From an uncultured Granulosicoccaceae bacterium (GTDB lineage: Bacteria; Pseudomonadota; Gammaproteobacteria; Granulosicoccales; Granulosicoccaceae): DNA of 34,048 nt. The notes beneath the pieces were generated by a model, which was given only the letters and a program-made list of their open reading frames with translations, did not search any database and was not told where the DNA came from. A program made the translations under genes and the position numbers. Where the stretch lies: NCBI GenBank assembly GCA_937957915.1, contig CALGNZ010000004.1:1-34048 (forward strand), read 5' to 3'. Below are positions 7,791 through 16,068 of this stretch, in pieces (the stretch's first letter is position 1; every line of letters starts with the position of its first letter).

Positions 7791-8567
7791 ATGCAAAACC
7801 GAAAAGCATTTCTCACAGCTGTGCAGCAACCGGCAGCATCACTCGATACCGTACAGTGTGCCCTGCTGTTCAGCCAGGCACTAAACCCAGGCCTGGATGT
7901 GCAAAAGCATACTGACATCCTTAATTCAATAGCCAAAGACGCTGAAAACTCCTGTATAGACTCTGCAGAGGCTCTGCTGTCATTTGTGCACGGAAAACAT
8001 CACTTTCGAGGCAACCCGGATGAGTACTATCAAATAGAAAACAGCTTACTGGATAGTGTGCTGGAAAAACGACAGGGCATTCCAATCAGCCTTGCATTGA
8101 TCTATTTAACTGTGGGGAATTCAACAAACCTGTCGGTTTACGGAATTAGCTTCCCGGGTCATTTCCTGATCGGTGTTCGCTTGCCGCCGGAATCAACGCC
8201 AGAGGCCAAAACATTGCATGAAGCCGGAACTGCACAGGCTGACCCATCGAGTGACAAATTGATCGACCCGTTCACTGCACGGATAGTATCTCGAAGCCAG
8301 TGCTTTAAACTGCTCGATCAGCTCTACCAGGGGCAAGTGAGGCACGATGAAAACTACTTTGCACCCGCTGGCAACGACACTATTCTGCTGCGATTGATTG
8401 AAAACGTTAAAGCCATCTACCTAAAACAAGGCAGCGCAGACAAGGCGCTGACATGCCTTGACTATCAATTACTGGTTTCACCTCAGGATGCCAACCTGCT
8501 TCACCAGCAACAGCAACTACTGGAGCACATACAAAAGCAGGGAGGAGACTCATCGGTAATGCATTAA
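7791..8567 (+). CDS. SirB1-type transglutaminase-like / TPR protein
   Basis: 258 residues from ATG 7791; an in-frame TTG at 7725 would add 22 residues of low-complexity Pro/Thr sequence and is less likely. Features are the family block LDSVLEKRQGIPISLALIYL followed by YGISFPGHFLIGV. The latter holds the FPGHF motif of the SirB1 N-terminal domain, a transglutaminase-like fold probably without protease activity. The last 70 residues are helical and TPR-like (AIYLKQGSADKALTCLDYQL). Members often sit beside prfA/prmC, which is not the case here. The biochemical role is unknown. Confidence 0.8.
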   Translation: MQNRKAFLTAVQQPAASLDTVQCALLFSQALNPGLDVQKHTDILNSIAKDAENSCIDSAEALLSFVHGKHHFRGNPDEYYQIENSLLDSVLEKRQGIPISLALIYLTVGNSTNLSVYGISFPGHFLIGVRLPPESTPEAKTLHEAGTAQADPSSDKLIDPFTARIVSRSQCFKLLDQLYQGQVRHDENYFAPAGNDTILLRLIENVKAIYLKQGSADKALTCLDYQLLVSPQDANLLHQQQQLLEHIQKQGGDSSVMH

Positions 8568-8616
8568 CCAGCAGTTCAGTAACCGGAGACCTTTCCGTTC
8601 CCGGGCAACTTACCGA

Positions 8617-8967
8617 TCAGGTATGCTGCAGGATATTGATCAAATTCCCGCAGGGGTCTCGAATGAATATCCGGGTAACACCCCATGGTTCGTCTACCGG
8701 ACCATACTCTATGTCGATTTCATGACTCCTGACTTTGGCAAGTATATCGTCGAGATCGTCTACTTCAATCGACAGGTTCGGCACTGGCGTACCTGAGCCG
8801 CCCTCTTCTGCAATACTTATTTGCACCGGCATTTCCCGATTTGCACCGTAGGTACGAATCCAGCCCAGATCCATCAGTAACTCCAGACCCAGTATATCTT
8901 TGTAAAAAGAGGCTACCTTTTGCGTACTATCAACAGCCACATTAGCTACAATCCGTTTCACAGCCAT
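8617..8967 (-). CDS. VOC (glyoxalase/bleomycin-resistance fold) protein
   Basis: 116 residues from the ATG at 8967, preceded by GGGAGA. An in-frame ATG at 8985 would add six residues but has a poorer ribosome-binding site. One paired beta-alpha-beta-beta-beta module is visible: VKRIVANVAVDSTQKVASFY KDILGLELL at the N-terminus and IFIRDPCGNLINILQHT at the C-terminus. The terminal DPxGN-x3-I/L signature is typical of VOC proteins, which dimerise to bind a metal. Substrate cannot be told. It is the last gene of the minus-strand run headed by the DUF4178 genes, 78 nt after the GNAT gene. Confidence 0.85.
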   Translation of the reverse strand: MAVKRIVANVAVDSTQKVASFYKDILGLELLMDLGWIRTYGANREMPVQISIAEEGGSGTPVPNLSIEVDDLDDILAKVRSHEIDIEYGPVDEPWGVTRIFIRDPCGNLINILQHT

Positions 8968-9045
8968 CAGTTCAAAATCTCCCATACAGTGCCTGCAATA
9001 TAAACCAGCGGCCAGAACAACCGATGTTGCTGGCCACAGTTGTTG

Positions 9046-9543
9046 CTATGATTTCAATTGCAGTTTCATGTAAACACGACTGAAGCCATCCTCATGCTTG
9101 CGCCCGACTTCAGTAAATCCGAGCTTGTGATACCACGCAATGTTTTCCACCATCAATTCGTTGGTATAGAGCTCCACGGAGCCACAATTACTTTGCGTCG
9201 CCATAGCAATGACATGATCGATAAGAAGTTTTCCTAACCCTTTCCCCTGTTGATTTGGATTTATTGCAATGTTCTCCAGAAAATAGACACTATCGGGTGC
9301 TTCTCGCGTCGATTGCGGGTCAGTTTCAAGTCGTGGGAAACTGACGGTAAATCCAATCAACTGCTGTCGCTGCTCTAATACATGCACCTTGTTTTCAGAT
9401 ATCTGTGTTGCAAAGTCTGCAACCATGGGCGCTGGTGGCTTGCCGATTCGCTCGACATACATAACGTAAGCCACTTCTGCACAGGCAGTAACAGCGGCAA
9501 CATCTGAATCGAGCGCTTGTCTGATTATCGAAGACTCTGTCAT
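9046..9543 (-). CDS. GNAT family N-acetyltransferase
   Basis: 165 residues. The acetyl-CoA binding motif A is clear: LENIAINPNQQGKGLGKLLI, with the Q-x-x-G-x-G core QQGKGLG. Motif B follows as YTNELMVENIAWYHKLGFTE with the usual YxxxGF. The ATG overlaps the stop codon of the upstream spermidine-synthase-like gene by 4 nt (ATGA), so the two are translationally coupled. That coupling makes a polyamine or other small amine a reasonable substrate guess, but nothing in the sequence fixes it. Confidence 0.88.
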   Translation of the reverse strand: MTESSIIRQALDSDVAAVTACAEVAYVMYVERIGKPPAPMVADFATQISENKVHVLEQRQQLIGFTVSFPRLETDPQSTREAPDSVYFLENIAINPNQQGKGLGKLLIDHVIAMATQSNCGSVELYTNELMVENIAWYHKLGFTEVGRKHEDGFSRVYMKLQLKS

Positions 9544-11231
9544 TGTGCGACTCCTCCGGGTGAAACGCCGTTATTGAGTGACTGCCATCCCTCACGATAG
9601 TATTCAATGATAGGCAACGACTGACTTCGGTTGACATTAACGGTTTGGCGCGGCAGATCCTGGGGTAAACTCAATACGGATTGCAATGTTTCCGGCCCAA
9701 AATAGTGACCATCAGTCGGCGGCTTCAACGGTTTGCTCAAAGGATGATCCGCAGCAATAAAAAACCCCCAAAGGCCAAACGACGGGATGTACACCGTTGC
9801 CGGTCGAACGTAATCAAACACCACTGACAAGGTTTCGCCAATACTCCAGAAAGCGCGTCGTGAAAACCAGGGTGATGTTGCCTGTGTGATCATGACCCCG
9901 CCGACCGAAAGCCTGCGCGCCAGACGCTCGTAGAAGGCAACGCTGTAGAGCTTGGCGATATCTTCACTTTCCGGATCAGGCAGATCCACGATCACCAGTT
10001 CAAAAAGATCACCCTGCTGAGCAAGCCATTGCCAGGCGTCCTGATTAACTATGGTTACTGCCGGATTTTCAAGCGCGTCGCCATTTAGCTGCCTCAGCTG
10101 TATTTGCGACTTTGCCAGCCGGGTAACGGCAGGGTCGAGATCAACCAGAGTCACAGAGGTAACGGAAGGGTATTTCAGTACCTCGCGGACAGCCAGTCCA
10201 TCGCCGCCACCAATGACGAGAACCCGTTTTAGCTGCTGTGTAAATGCTGCTGGCAGATGTACCAATACTTCGTGATAACGATACTCATCAAGACTGGAAA
10301 ATTGTAAATTGCCATCCAGGTAGAACCGCAGGTCATCACCGCGCCGAGTCAGCACCAGCTTCTGAAAACGACTTTGCTCAACGTGAATAACCGGGTCTTC
10401 GTACAACGCTTTTTCAAACATTTCAGCAGCTGGATTCGCCCAAACAGCAGCAAAAAGTAAAAGCAACAATGAACCACTTGCTGCCATCACGATACCGGCA
10501 CCGTACGGGTGTAACTGGCGCCGAAATGTCCAGGCCACCGTGATGGCAACCAGCAGATTAACCAGGCCAACCACACTCGCAGTAATCAAATGGCCCAGAT
10601 ACGGAAGTAGAATAAATGGAAACAGCAATGATGCAGCCAGTGCCCCCAAATAATCGAAGGTCAGCACCTGACTAATACCACGTCGCAAGCCACTGCGCGA
10701 CTCCAGAATTCGGGTTAACAATGGCAACTCTATGCCAACCAGAATGCCTATGATGCCAGTTACGATTAACATCGCCGGGTAATAAAACTCAGTCCATACA
10801 TAGGCTGCGTACAGGAGCAAGGCGCAAACGCCTCCCATCGCGCCAATGGCGATTTCGATGCCGACAAACGCTGGTACCAGAGCGCGATCAATAGACTGCG
10901 CCAACCACGCACCAACGCCCATAAAAAACAAAAACAAACCTATTGTGATCGAGTAGTGCACCACACTGGAACCGAGCAGGTACGTCGATAGACTACTGAT
11001 TAACAGTTCATAAACAAGACTGCAGGCTGCAATAATAAAAATGGAACCCGCAAGCAACACGAACTGCTGCTGCGTTATTTCCAAGGCGACCGGATCCGCT
11101 GGCGCGGCTTTAATTTCTGTATCCACACTGTGCTCACCGGTTTTTTTCACAGTATGCGCAACTGTGAATGTTGAGCGCGGGTTACGACGCAGGGCACTGT
11201 CGTGCTCTTTGACGGGCTTACCCACCGCCAC
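9540..11231 (-). CDS. Membrane-anchored spermidine-synthase-like aminopropyltransferase
   Basis: 563 residues from a GTG; the exact start is uncertain because a GTG at 11126 is also possible. Residues about 55-265 hold some seven transmembrane segments. The C-terminal half is a spermidine-synthase fold: LDGNLQ (305-310), YRYHE (317-321), GGGDG (341-345) in the nucleotide-binding loop, LVDLDP (362-367) and a later DLPDP. These are the SpeE residues for decarboxylated AdoMet and diamine. Such fusions regularly occur with DUF350 and DUF4178 genes, as here, often together with a small AdoMet decarboxylase. No intact decarboxylase was found in the cluster. Spermidine synthesis proper is not proven for this branch. 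Confidence 0.85.
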   Translation of the reverse strand: MAVGKPVKEHDSALRRNPRSTFTVAHTVKKTGEHSVDTEIKAAPADPVALEITQQQFVLLAGSIFIIAACSLVYELLISSLSTYLLGSSVVHYSITIGLFLFFMGVGAWLAQSIDRALVPAFVGIEIAIGAMGGVCALLLYAAYVWTEFYYPAMLIVTGIIGILVGIELPLLTRILESRSGLRRGISQVLTFDYLGALAASLLFPFILLPYLGHLITASVVGLVNLLVAITVAWTFRRQLHPYGAGIVMAASGSLLLLLFAAVWANPAAEMFEKALYEDPVIHVEQSRFQKLVLTRRGDDLRFYLDGNLQFSSLDEYRYHEVLVHLPAAFTQQLKRVLVIGGGDGLAVREVLKYPSVTSVTLVDLDPAVTRLAKSQIQLRQLNGDALENPAVTIVNQDAWQWLAQQGDLFELVIVDLPDPESEDIAKLYSVAFYERLARRLSVGGVMITQATSPWFSRRAFWSIGETLSVVFDYVRPATVYIPSFGLWGFFIAADHPLSKPLKPPTDGHYFGPETLQSVLSLPQDLPRQTVNVNRSQSLPIIEYYREGWQSLNNGVSPGGVAQ

Positions 11232-11325
11232 CCGCTGTGTGTCTGATCACAGGCAGGCGTACTATCGTTTAGGCAAAGCAAGAGCGGCGTGTATTGGACA
11301 ATGCTAACCGATTGGGTTTAGCAGT

Positions 11326-11610
11326 TTAGCTGATAAGAACACTGGCTATGATAATGCAAACACCAACCATCATTGAGCCTGCCAACACTGCCAGCGCCCT
11401 GTTCTCTTTATGCGTGACTTCTTCTGCCAGATCACCAGGCGTCAGCCAGTCAACAACCTTGAATCCGATCACCGCCATTACGATACCCACTATAGAATAG
11501 AGAATGGTAGATGCCAGCTCTGCTGCGAAGGCAGACAATCCACTCTGCGCATGGGCCGGTGTGGCAATCAATAAAAATACCAGTGCTGCTGCACGCTCAC
11601 GTTTTGTCAC
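11326..11610 (-). CDS. DUF350 small membrane protein
   Basis: 94 residues starting at GTG, with GGAG 7 nt upstream. An N-terminal signal-like segment (AAALVFLLIATPAHA) is followed by two transmembrane helices, STILYSIVGIVMAVIGFKVV and ALAVLAGSMMVGVCIIIASV. The charged connection (GDLAEEVTHKENRA) is typical of one DUF350 unit. The function of the family is unknown. It lies between the DUF4178 genes and the aminopropyltransferase-like gene, the usual company of DUF350. Confidence 0.88.
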   Translation of the reverse strand: MTKRERAAALVFLLIATPAHAQSGLSAFAAELASTILYSIVGIVMAVIGFKVVDWLTPGDLAEEVTHKENRALAVLAGSMMVGVCIIIASVLIS

Positions 11611-11638
11611 TTATATTCTCCAGTTACGGTATATGTAT

Positions 11639-11761
11639 CTAAAATTTGTACAGCATCATGCTTTCTGCTCGAAGCATGTGCAGCTGTTGATGTAAATCCA
11701 CGCCCTTGTAGTCGTACCACAGTCTCGTGACAGAACCCGGCATTGTGACCTTAACCGGCAT
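11639..11761 (-). CDS. 40-residue open frame, possibly an AdoMet decarboxylase relic
   Basis: An ATG at 11761 opens a 40-residue frame ending at TAG 11639, 28 nt before the DUF350 start. It contains LWYDYKGVDLHQQLH. This vaguely resembles the N-terminal H-L-L-D-x-Y-G-x-D motif of small AdoMet decarboxylases, which often accompany this gene cluster. Only about four residues of nine agree, there is no good ribosome-binding site and the catalytic Ser/His region is absent. It may be a remnant, a genuine micropeptide or nothing. Confidence 0.25.
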   Translation of the reverse strand: MPVKVTMPGSVTRLWYDYKGVDLHQQLHMLRAESMMLYKF

Positions 11762-11792
11762 TGCGACAGAGCATGGCACTCTACTACACAAC

Positions 11793-11972
11793 TCACTTGC
11801 CCTGTCTGGGGCCACCACCAACATAGGTGCGGCCAGAGTTGGAACGCAGTACTTCGCGACCACCATCGCCAGGCACAGCCTCTGCGGAACTGCCGCGCAC
11901 CGCATACCACGACGGCAGTGCCACCAGTGCCACCAGCACCAAAATCAATAGTGGATAATGTAACCTCTTCAC
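11793..11972 (-). CDS. 59-residue single-pass membrane peptide coupled to DUF4178
   Basis: The GTG at 11972-11970 overlaps the TGA of the DUF4178 gene by 4 nt (GTGA), the signature of translational coupling. The peptide starts VKRLHYPLLILVLVALVALP, an N-terminal membrane anchor or signal. Next comes SWYAVRGSSAEAV and a Gly/Arg-rich tail ending RTYVGGGPRQGK. The stop is at 11793-11795. The tail is predicted outside the cytoplasm if the helix inserts by the positive-inside rule. No family is recognised. Its position between DUF4178 and DUF350 suggests it belongs to the same membrane assembly. Confidence 0.6.
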   Translation of the reverse strand: MKRLHYPLLILVLVALVALPSWYAVRGSSAEAVPGDGGREVLRSNSGRTYVGGGPRQGK

Positions 11973-13775
11973 CGCGTGTTCCCACTCTTCAGGTTGTGCC
12001 CGGCTTTACCTGCGGTAGCTGCAGTGGCATTGCTCTCGGTGCTGCTCTGGGTATTGTTTTGGGCGCTGTTCTCCGATGTTACTCTTTGCTCAGCCCCGGA
12101 CTTGTTTTTGTTCAGTCTCAAACCTATCGAGGCGCCACCGGCTCTAATGGAGGATGCTTTTGATCGGCTCAACATGAACGTCAGAAAAGTTAGAAATGCA
12201 GCAACAATAAACGGCGTACTTGATACCCGGTTTGGCTCTACAGACAGACTAAAATCGGCATCCGGGGCGGTTGAACCAGCGTCACCGTCTATCACAACCT
12301 GGTAGGTATCAGGCTCGTCGATCCGAACAAACCAGCTAATGCTTCGTTTTGATTCTGACCATGGACCATCGCTATCGACTCCGCTCTCACGCCAGAATTC
12401 AAGGTACTTTGCATAGACTTCCTCGTTGTCACTATCGAGCAATGTTACGTCAACACCAAACCAGCTGTTGTTGGGCAAGCCCCTGATTGCCCCCCTCATT
12501 TGCAGCACCTGCCCTTGAGGTACCGACGGCAGATTGAGCACTGCCACCTGTTTGTCGGCATTCGACAATGCCACAGTCTCTGTAACGCGCTCACCACCGC
12601 GATTAAAATACAGAAATGCAGCCGCTAACATCGGCAGTGCAAACAACAACGTTCGCATGGTTCTTTGCCAGCGCTTGCTGTCGGTCAACTCCGTTGCTTT
12701 GTTAAGGCCCAGTAAAATGGTTTCGTGCGGAATCATTCGTGATCGAAAAAACTCGATCTCGCTGATTTCACCGTCCGCAAGGCGCGATTCAACACTATTA
12801 AAATAGCGGTTTACCGTGGGTTTTGCACCGCGCTCGTTTTTGTCATCAGCTTTTGCTTTGCGCTTGCCAGGCACACTATGCCTGCTTTCCGCACTATTGT
12901 GCCGTTCACCCTGTCGGGGCTGGTAACTAAATTCACCAGCAGCAAACTCCAGGGTCCATGAGCCGTGTTCAAATTGCTTGTTTTTGTCGTCCGGTAACTC
13001 GGGGTTCTGAGGGATGTACTTTTCTGACCAGTATCTGCGATGCCCGTCATCAATTAACCAGGCGAGTTCGCGCTGTTCGTTGAGCATCCACCAATTGGTA
13101 TAGCGCGAATAACTCGACTCCCAGCCATCCTCACTGTCGTATTCCCTGACACGACCACTGAATAACTGTACGCCAACCGCTTGCCAGCGTTTACCTTCAA
13201 AGGTAAAGAAATCTCCAATGGTGAAATTTGCTTCCAGATCGATAGAGTTATTCCATCGTTCAAGCGCGATATCCGTTGCGGGATGCTGAGCATCGCAGCC
13301 GCAGTAGTGACAAATAACATGCACGGTCTCTGGCGATTGTTTGGCCAGACCACTGCCGCAGTTTAGACAACGGAAAACAACAGCCCGATCGCGGTTCAGA
13401 ACTTTAACGTCATCAAGCAGCTTGTCACTAAGCTGCTGTTTGACTACCTCAAGCTCATTGTGAAAACCCGGGTGCCGCAACTGCAAATCCGGTATGGCTT
13501 GCAGCGCAGCCTGCTCGTGGCCCGCAGCAATATGCTGCTGCAAGGTGTTAAGCAGCTTGTCAGGATGTAGCTTTGCCAGTCGTCGAGAGAGTTGCATGAC
13601 TAATTTACAGGGATTAAAGAGTTGGGCATCTGACAGCGTGTCGAATGGTTCAGAATCGCCACACAAACCATTGTATTGAATAACAGGCCAATCACAATAC
13701 GCACAACATTGTGTTACACAAGGCTGCCCGGGTAACGACTGCCTGCAGCAGACAGTTGTGTGTCGCGGTCATCAT
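11969..13775 (-). CDS. DUF4178 zinc-ribbon membrane protein, apparent frameshift at N-terminus
   Basis: From TTG 13666 the frame gives 565 residues. These include a zinc ribbon with C100, C103, C119 and C122 (CLNCG...CHYCGC), a DUF4178 domain (TIGDFFTFEGKRWQAVGVQL onward, with the repeated Trp/Tyr-rich core), and transmembrane helices near TLLFALPMLAAAFLYF and PFIVAAFLTFLTFML. Upstream the same frame stays coding-like (CVTQCCAYCDWPVIQYNG) but has no start. The true start is probably the ATG at 13775, which overlaps the stop of the first DUF4178 gene (ATGA), giving MMTATHNC in another frame. Joining the two near 13743-13752 restores a CxxC...CxxC knuckle. One inserted or two missing bases would explain it. 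It could be a sequencing error, a real inactivation or programmed shifting. Confidence 0.75.
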
Positions 13776-14386
13776 GAACTCCACTCAAAATCATCACCGG
13801 CAATAACCCGGCTGCGGGTGATATGCACATCATGACCACTGGCTTCAATGGAATATTTCTGCCCTTGTGCAATGGCATCGATACACATCACTTGTTCTCC
13901 GGGAAACACAGCCGCTGGCAAAGCGCCTTCCGTACCCGCTACCTGCGCTCGAATGCACTCCGTGACAAACCAGTTGTCCCCGCCGACTACCAGTGTCTCA
14001 CCTGGCCTGGCGTCTTGTGGATTGTCTATCTCAATGCTGTCCGCTACTGCATCGTGCAACCGATATCTGCCGTCGTCTTCTTCGAGCCACTGATGCTGAC
14101 CGTCTTCAAATTCAAGCCACCATTCGTCCCAGTAACCGCGGTCGTAGGACAAACGCGTACGCCCGCTGACGACAAAGGCCCGACCTTCAACTTTACCGCT
14201 TCGCCCCAGTTGAATGAAAGTCGGAGCGTCAAGTGCGTGCTCAAATGAGCCTGATGCGGCCCAGCCGTTGTTGCCCAGATACACCCAATTGTCGCAGTGC
14301 GGGCAAAGCAGGCTCCGGATATGCGCAGAAACAGATTCGATGGCGACCCCGCAGGACGGGCAGGAGATTGGCGAATGCAGAGCCAT
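13772..14386 (-). CDS. DUF4178 zinc-ribbon protein (short paralogue)
   Basis: 204 residues. The N-terminal zinc ribbon uses C9, C12, C28 and C31 (CPSCG and CPHC). One DUF4178 domain follows, with the motifs GRTRLSYDRGYWDEWWLEFE and GDNWFVTECIRAQVAGTEGA. No transmembrane segment is present, so it is probably a cytoplasmic partner of the longer, membrane-bound DUF4178 protein encoded next. That gene starts inside its stop codon (ATGA). It is the first gene of the minus-strand DUF4178/DUF350/aminopropyltransferase run. The molecular role of the family is not established. Confidence 0.85.
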   Translation of the reverse strand: MALHSPISCPSCGVAIESVSAHIRSLLCPHCDNWVYLGNNGWAASGSFEHALDAPTFIQLGRSGKVEGRAFVVSGRTRLSYDRGYWDEWWLEFEDGQHQWLEEDDGRYRLHDAVADSIEIDNPQDARPGETLVVGGDNWFVTECIRAQVAGTEGALPAAVFPGEQVMCIDAIAQGQKYSIEASGHDVHITRSRVIAGDDFEWSS

Positions 14387-14529
14387 CTTTATTTACCGGG
14401 TATGTTCAAAATTTGTTATTCCTGCGTTGCAATCCATACATCGAGCAGTTGTCTGCCCAGTGGAACAGCATACCTGCCAGGGTTGACACAGGCTTGCCCG
14501 TCTCGCCTGCTCCGGCGCGGTTATCGTAG

Positions 14530-14576
14530 TATAATCGCAATCGATCCGCTCTGTGTTTCCTTGCGGAAACAAACAC
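14530..14576 (+). promoter_or_regulatory. -10 box and leader hairpin upstream of the HlyU-like gene
   Basis: A perfect TATAAT stands at 14530-14535; no good -35 lies at 17 nt, so an activator or extended contacts may be needed. Downstream GTTTCC (14555-14560) and GGAAAC (14565-14570) form a perfect 6-bp hairpin with loop TTGC, flanked by GTG and ACAC. It would sit in the leader about 45 nt before the ATG at 14619. Confidence 0.4.
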
Positions 14577-14618
14577 GCTGCGGCGTTCTGTTCAATTGTT
14601 AACACTGAAGATATTGCT

Positions 14619-14930
14619 ATGGCCCTGATGGACACTCTGAAGTCACTATTTGGCAATAAGGCAGACACAACCGACTCCGGGCAGAGCCGGCCTGAAGATA
14701 TTGTTGAGTATAAAAACTGCCTGATCAGCCCCACGCCAATCAAGGAGGGTAATCAGTATAGAACTGCCGGCACCATTTCCAGTCAATCGCAGGAAGAGTC
14801 TCGGCAAACACAGTTTATTCGCGCTGATAATCACTCCAGTCGCGATCAGGCCGTAGAGCACTGCGTTACCAAAGGCAAACAGATTATCGATGAGCGAGGC
14901 AGCAGCCTTTTTGACAGCGAGCGCTGCTAA
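14619..14930 (+). CDS. HlyU-family protein
   Basis: 103 residues from the ATG at 14619 (MALMDTLKSLFGNK), with GAAG about 9 nt upstream. A start at 14553 would add a non-conserved extension running through the leader hairpin. Family features are VEYKNCLISPTPIKEGNQYR and TAGTISSQSQEESRQTQFIR, with the family core YKxxxIxPxPIKEGxQYRxAGxI. The Pfam family is named after the HlyU haemolysin regulator of Vibrio, but this type of protein lacks an evident helix-turn-helix, so a DNA-binding role here is doubtful. Confidence 0.8.
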   Translation: MALMDTLKSLFGNKADTTDSGQSRPEDIVEYKNCLISPTPIKEGNQYRTAGTISSQSQEESRQTQFIRADNHSSRDQAVEHCVTKGKQIIDERGSSLFDSERC

Positions 14931-14983
14931 CACAGGGAAACGAACAAACCCTGCGCCTGCCGTCTGTCGATATTTGCAGAGCC

Positions 14984-15060
14984 GCGAGAACGCGCCATGG
15001 CGAGAGACCGCACTCACCAAACACAGACCCAACAGTCTTTTACCGCGCAGACTCCTGGCT
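14984..15060 (-). repeat. Dispersed palindrome-ended repeat, copy B (rearranged)
   Basis: The minus strand begins with CCAGGAGTCTGCGCGGTAAA (reading down from 15058), the outer arm of copies A and C. The inner block GCGAGAACG...CCATGGCGAG (14984-15004, plus strand) matches A at 157-177 with one mismatch and C at 23858-23878 with one mismatch, but here it is inverted relative to the outer arm. The middle block GGCGCATAGTTATTC is missing. The outer arm lies inside the last codons of the PmtA-like gene. Confidence 0.7.
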
Positions 15061-15633
15061 TTCGGCTTTGTGCCATCGCCAGACACGCAGCGGCGGTAAG
15101 TTGAACCACTCCCACGCCACACTGCGGCTGCCATTAGCGTAGTAGCTGTTGAGTTCATCAGCTCGTGCACTCACCTGATACACGATAAACCGGCCTCCAT
15201 CGACAAGCTCTTTGTGCACGCACTCGAGAATGGCCTTCCCTGCCTCAGGCTGCATTGTCGAAAACGGAATGCCGGATATCACCACATCCGGTCGCCCCGT
15301 TTGATGCTGTTGCAATATGTCAGACAGATCAGCTGCGTTTCCATGGTGGGCAATATAGCGAGGATCCTTGATCTCGCTGTTCAGCGCATGTAACCCTTCA
15401 TTGAGTTCAATGCTGATCAGTCTGGCATTGGCGGGCAACGCATTCAAAATTGATCGGGTGGTGCCTCCGTTGCCCGGCCCCAGCTCTACCACAACAGATA
15501 CCCCTGCCAGATCGGCAGCTGCAATAATACGCCGCTTAAGAAACCTCGAACTTGGAATTATCGAGCCTAGCTGCCGTGGGTTGCGCAAAAACTCGCCAAG
15601 AAAAATAGCGGCACTTTTTATAGAACTACTCAT
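15040..15633 (-). CDS. PmtA-like class I SAM methyltransferase
   Basis: 197 residues. The N-terminal KSAAIFLGEFLRNPRQLGSI with IPSSRFLKRRI is typical of the Rhodobacter-type phospholipid N-methyltransferase (PmtA) group, and motif I follows as VVVELGPGNGGTTRSIL. Later motifs are LISIELNEG (acidic residue for the ribose) and DVVISGIPFSTM (motif IV). Likely substrate is phosphatidylethanolamine at the inner membrane, although this group also contains rRNA-methylase-like members. The last six residues (SQESAR) and the TAA are encoded by copy B of the dispersed repeat, so the native C-terminus was probably replaced. Confidence 0.82.
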   Translation of the reverse strand: MSSSIKSAAIFLGEFLRNPRQLGSIIPSSRFLKRRIIAAADLAGVSVVVELGPGNGGTTRSILNALPANARLISIELNEGLHALNSEIKDPRYIAHHGNAADLSDILQQHQTGRPDVVISGIPFSTMQPEAGKAILECVHKELVDGGRFIVYQVSARADELNSYYANGSRSVAWEWFNLPPLRVWRWHKAESQESAR

Positions 15634-16068
15634 TACCTAAGCACCCCATATTCTCATAACCCGTTGCAAACCAGATATCCCCTTGCCACAACAGCAATAA
15701 CCATTCGATTCATAACAACCCCTATGCGTGTCGCGCAAATGCACTGGCAGTGGCTGGCGCGGCATAACACCTGTCGGCGGGTGCGGGCTGGGCGGAGCGC
15801 GAATCATACCTCAGTTAGCGACGCTAACCTACCCAGCCCTCAAAAGCACAAAATCACGCGGCTGCGCAGCGGCAATAGCCTGCACCGGGCGTGAGCGGAC
15901 AAATTACAGCGGCCTGCGGACTCCGGCCTGATGCCACGGCCTGCCTGGCAATTCGGGTCAATCACCGTAGCCATTAACCCAAATTGGCACCCGCGGCTAA
16001 AGTTCCCGGCGCTGGCGCCGACCACCACCTATTCACACAACGGTATTCACACAACGAAGGTGGCGCGC
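15634..16068. other. 435-bp intergenic region with nested inverted repeat
   Basis: Divergent spacer between the PmtA-like gene and the secreted protein. GGGCTGGG (15785-15792) and CCCAGCCC (15832-15839) form an outer inverted pair. Inside it GTTAGCG (15814-15820) and CGCTAAC (15822-15828) form a perfect inner one with a 1-nt centre. A further palindrome CGGCGC-TG-GCGCCG ends near 16020. The region is GC-rich with REP-like character. No credible coding frame. Confidence 0.45.

Noticed and set aside
11656..11985. A 109-codon minus-strand frame through the DUF4178/DUF350 spacer
   Set aside because: It is rich in Trp, Cys and Arg and runs out of register with the coupled GTGA peptide, whose hydrophobic anchor and 4-nt overlap are far better evidence.
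14481..14535. TTGACA at 14483 as the -35 box for the TATAAT at 14530
   Set aside because: The spacing is 41 nt, far outside the 15-19 nt needed.
15931..16068. 46-codon upstream extension of the DUF2059-like protein
   Set aside because: It would bury the signal peptide, contains low-complexity and palindromic DNA, and the ATG at 16069 has a good ribosome-binding site.
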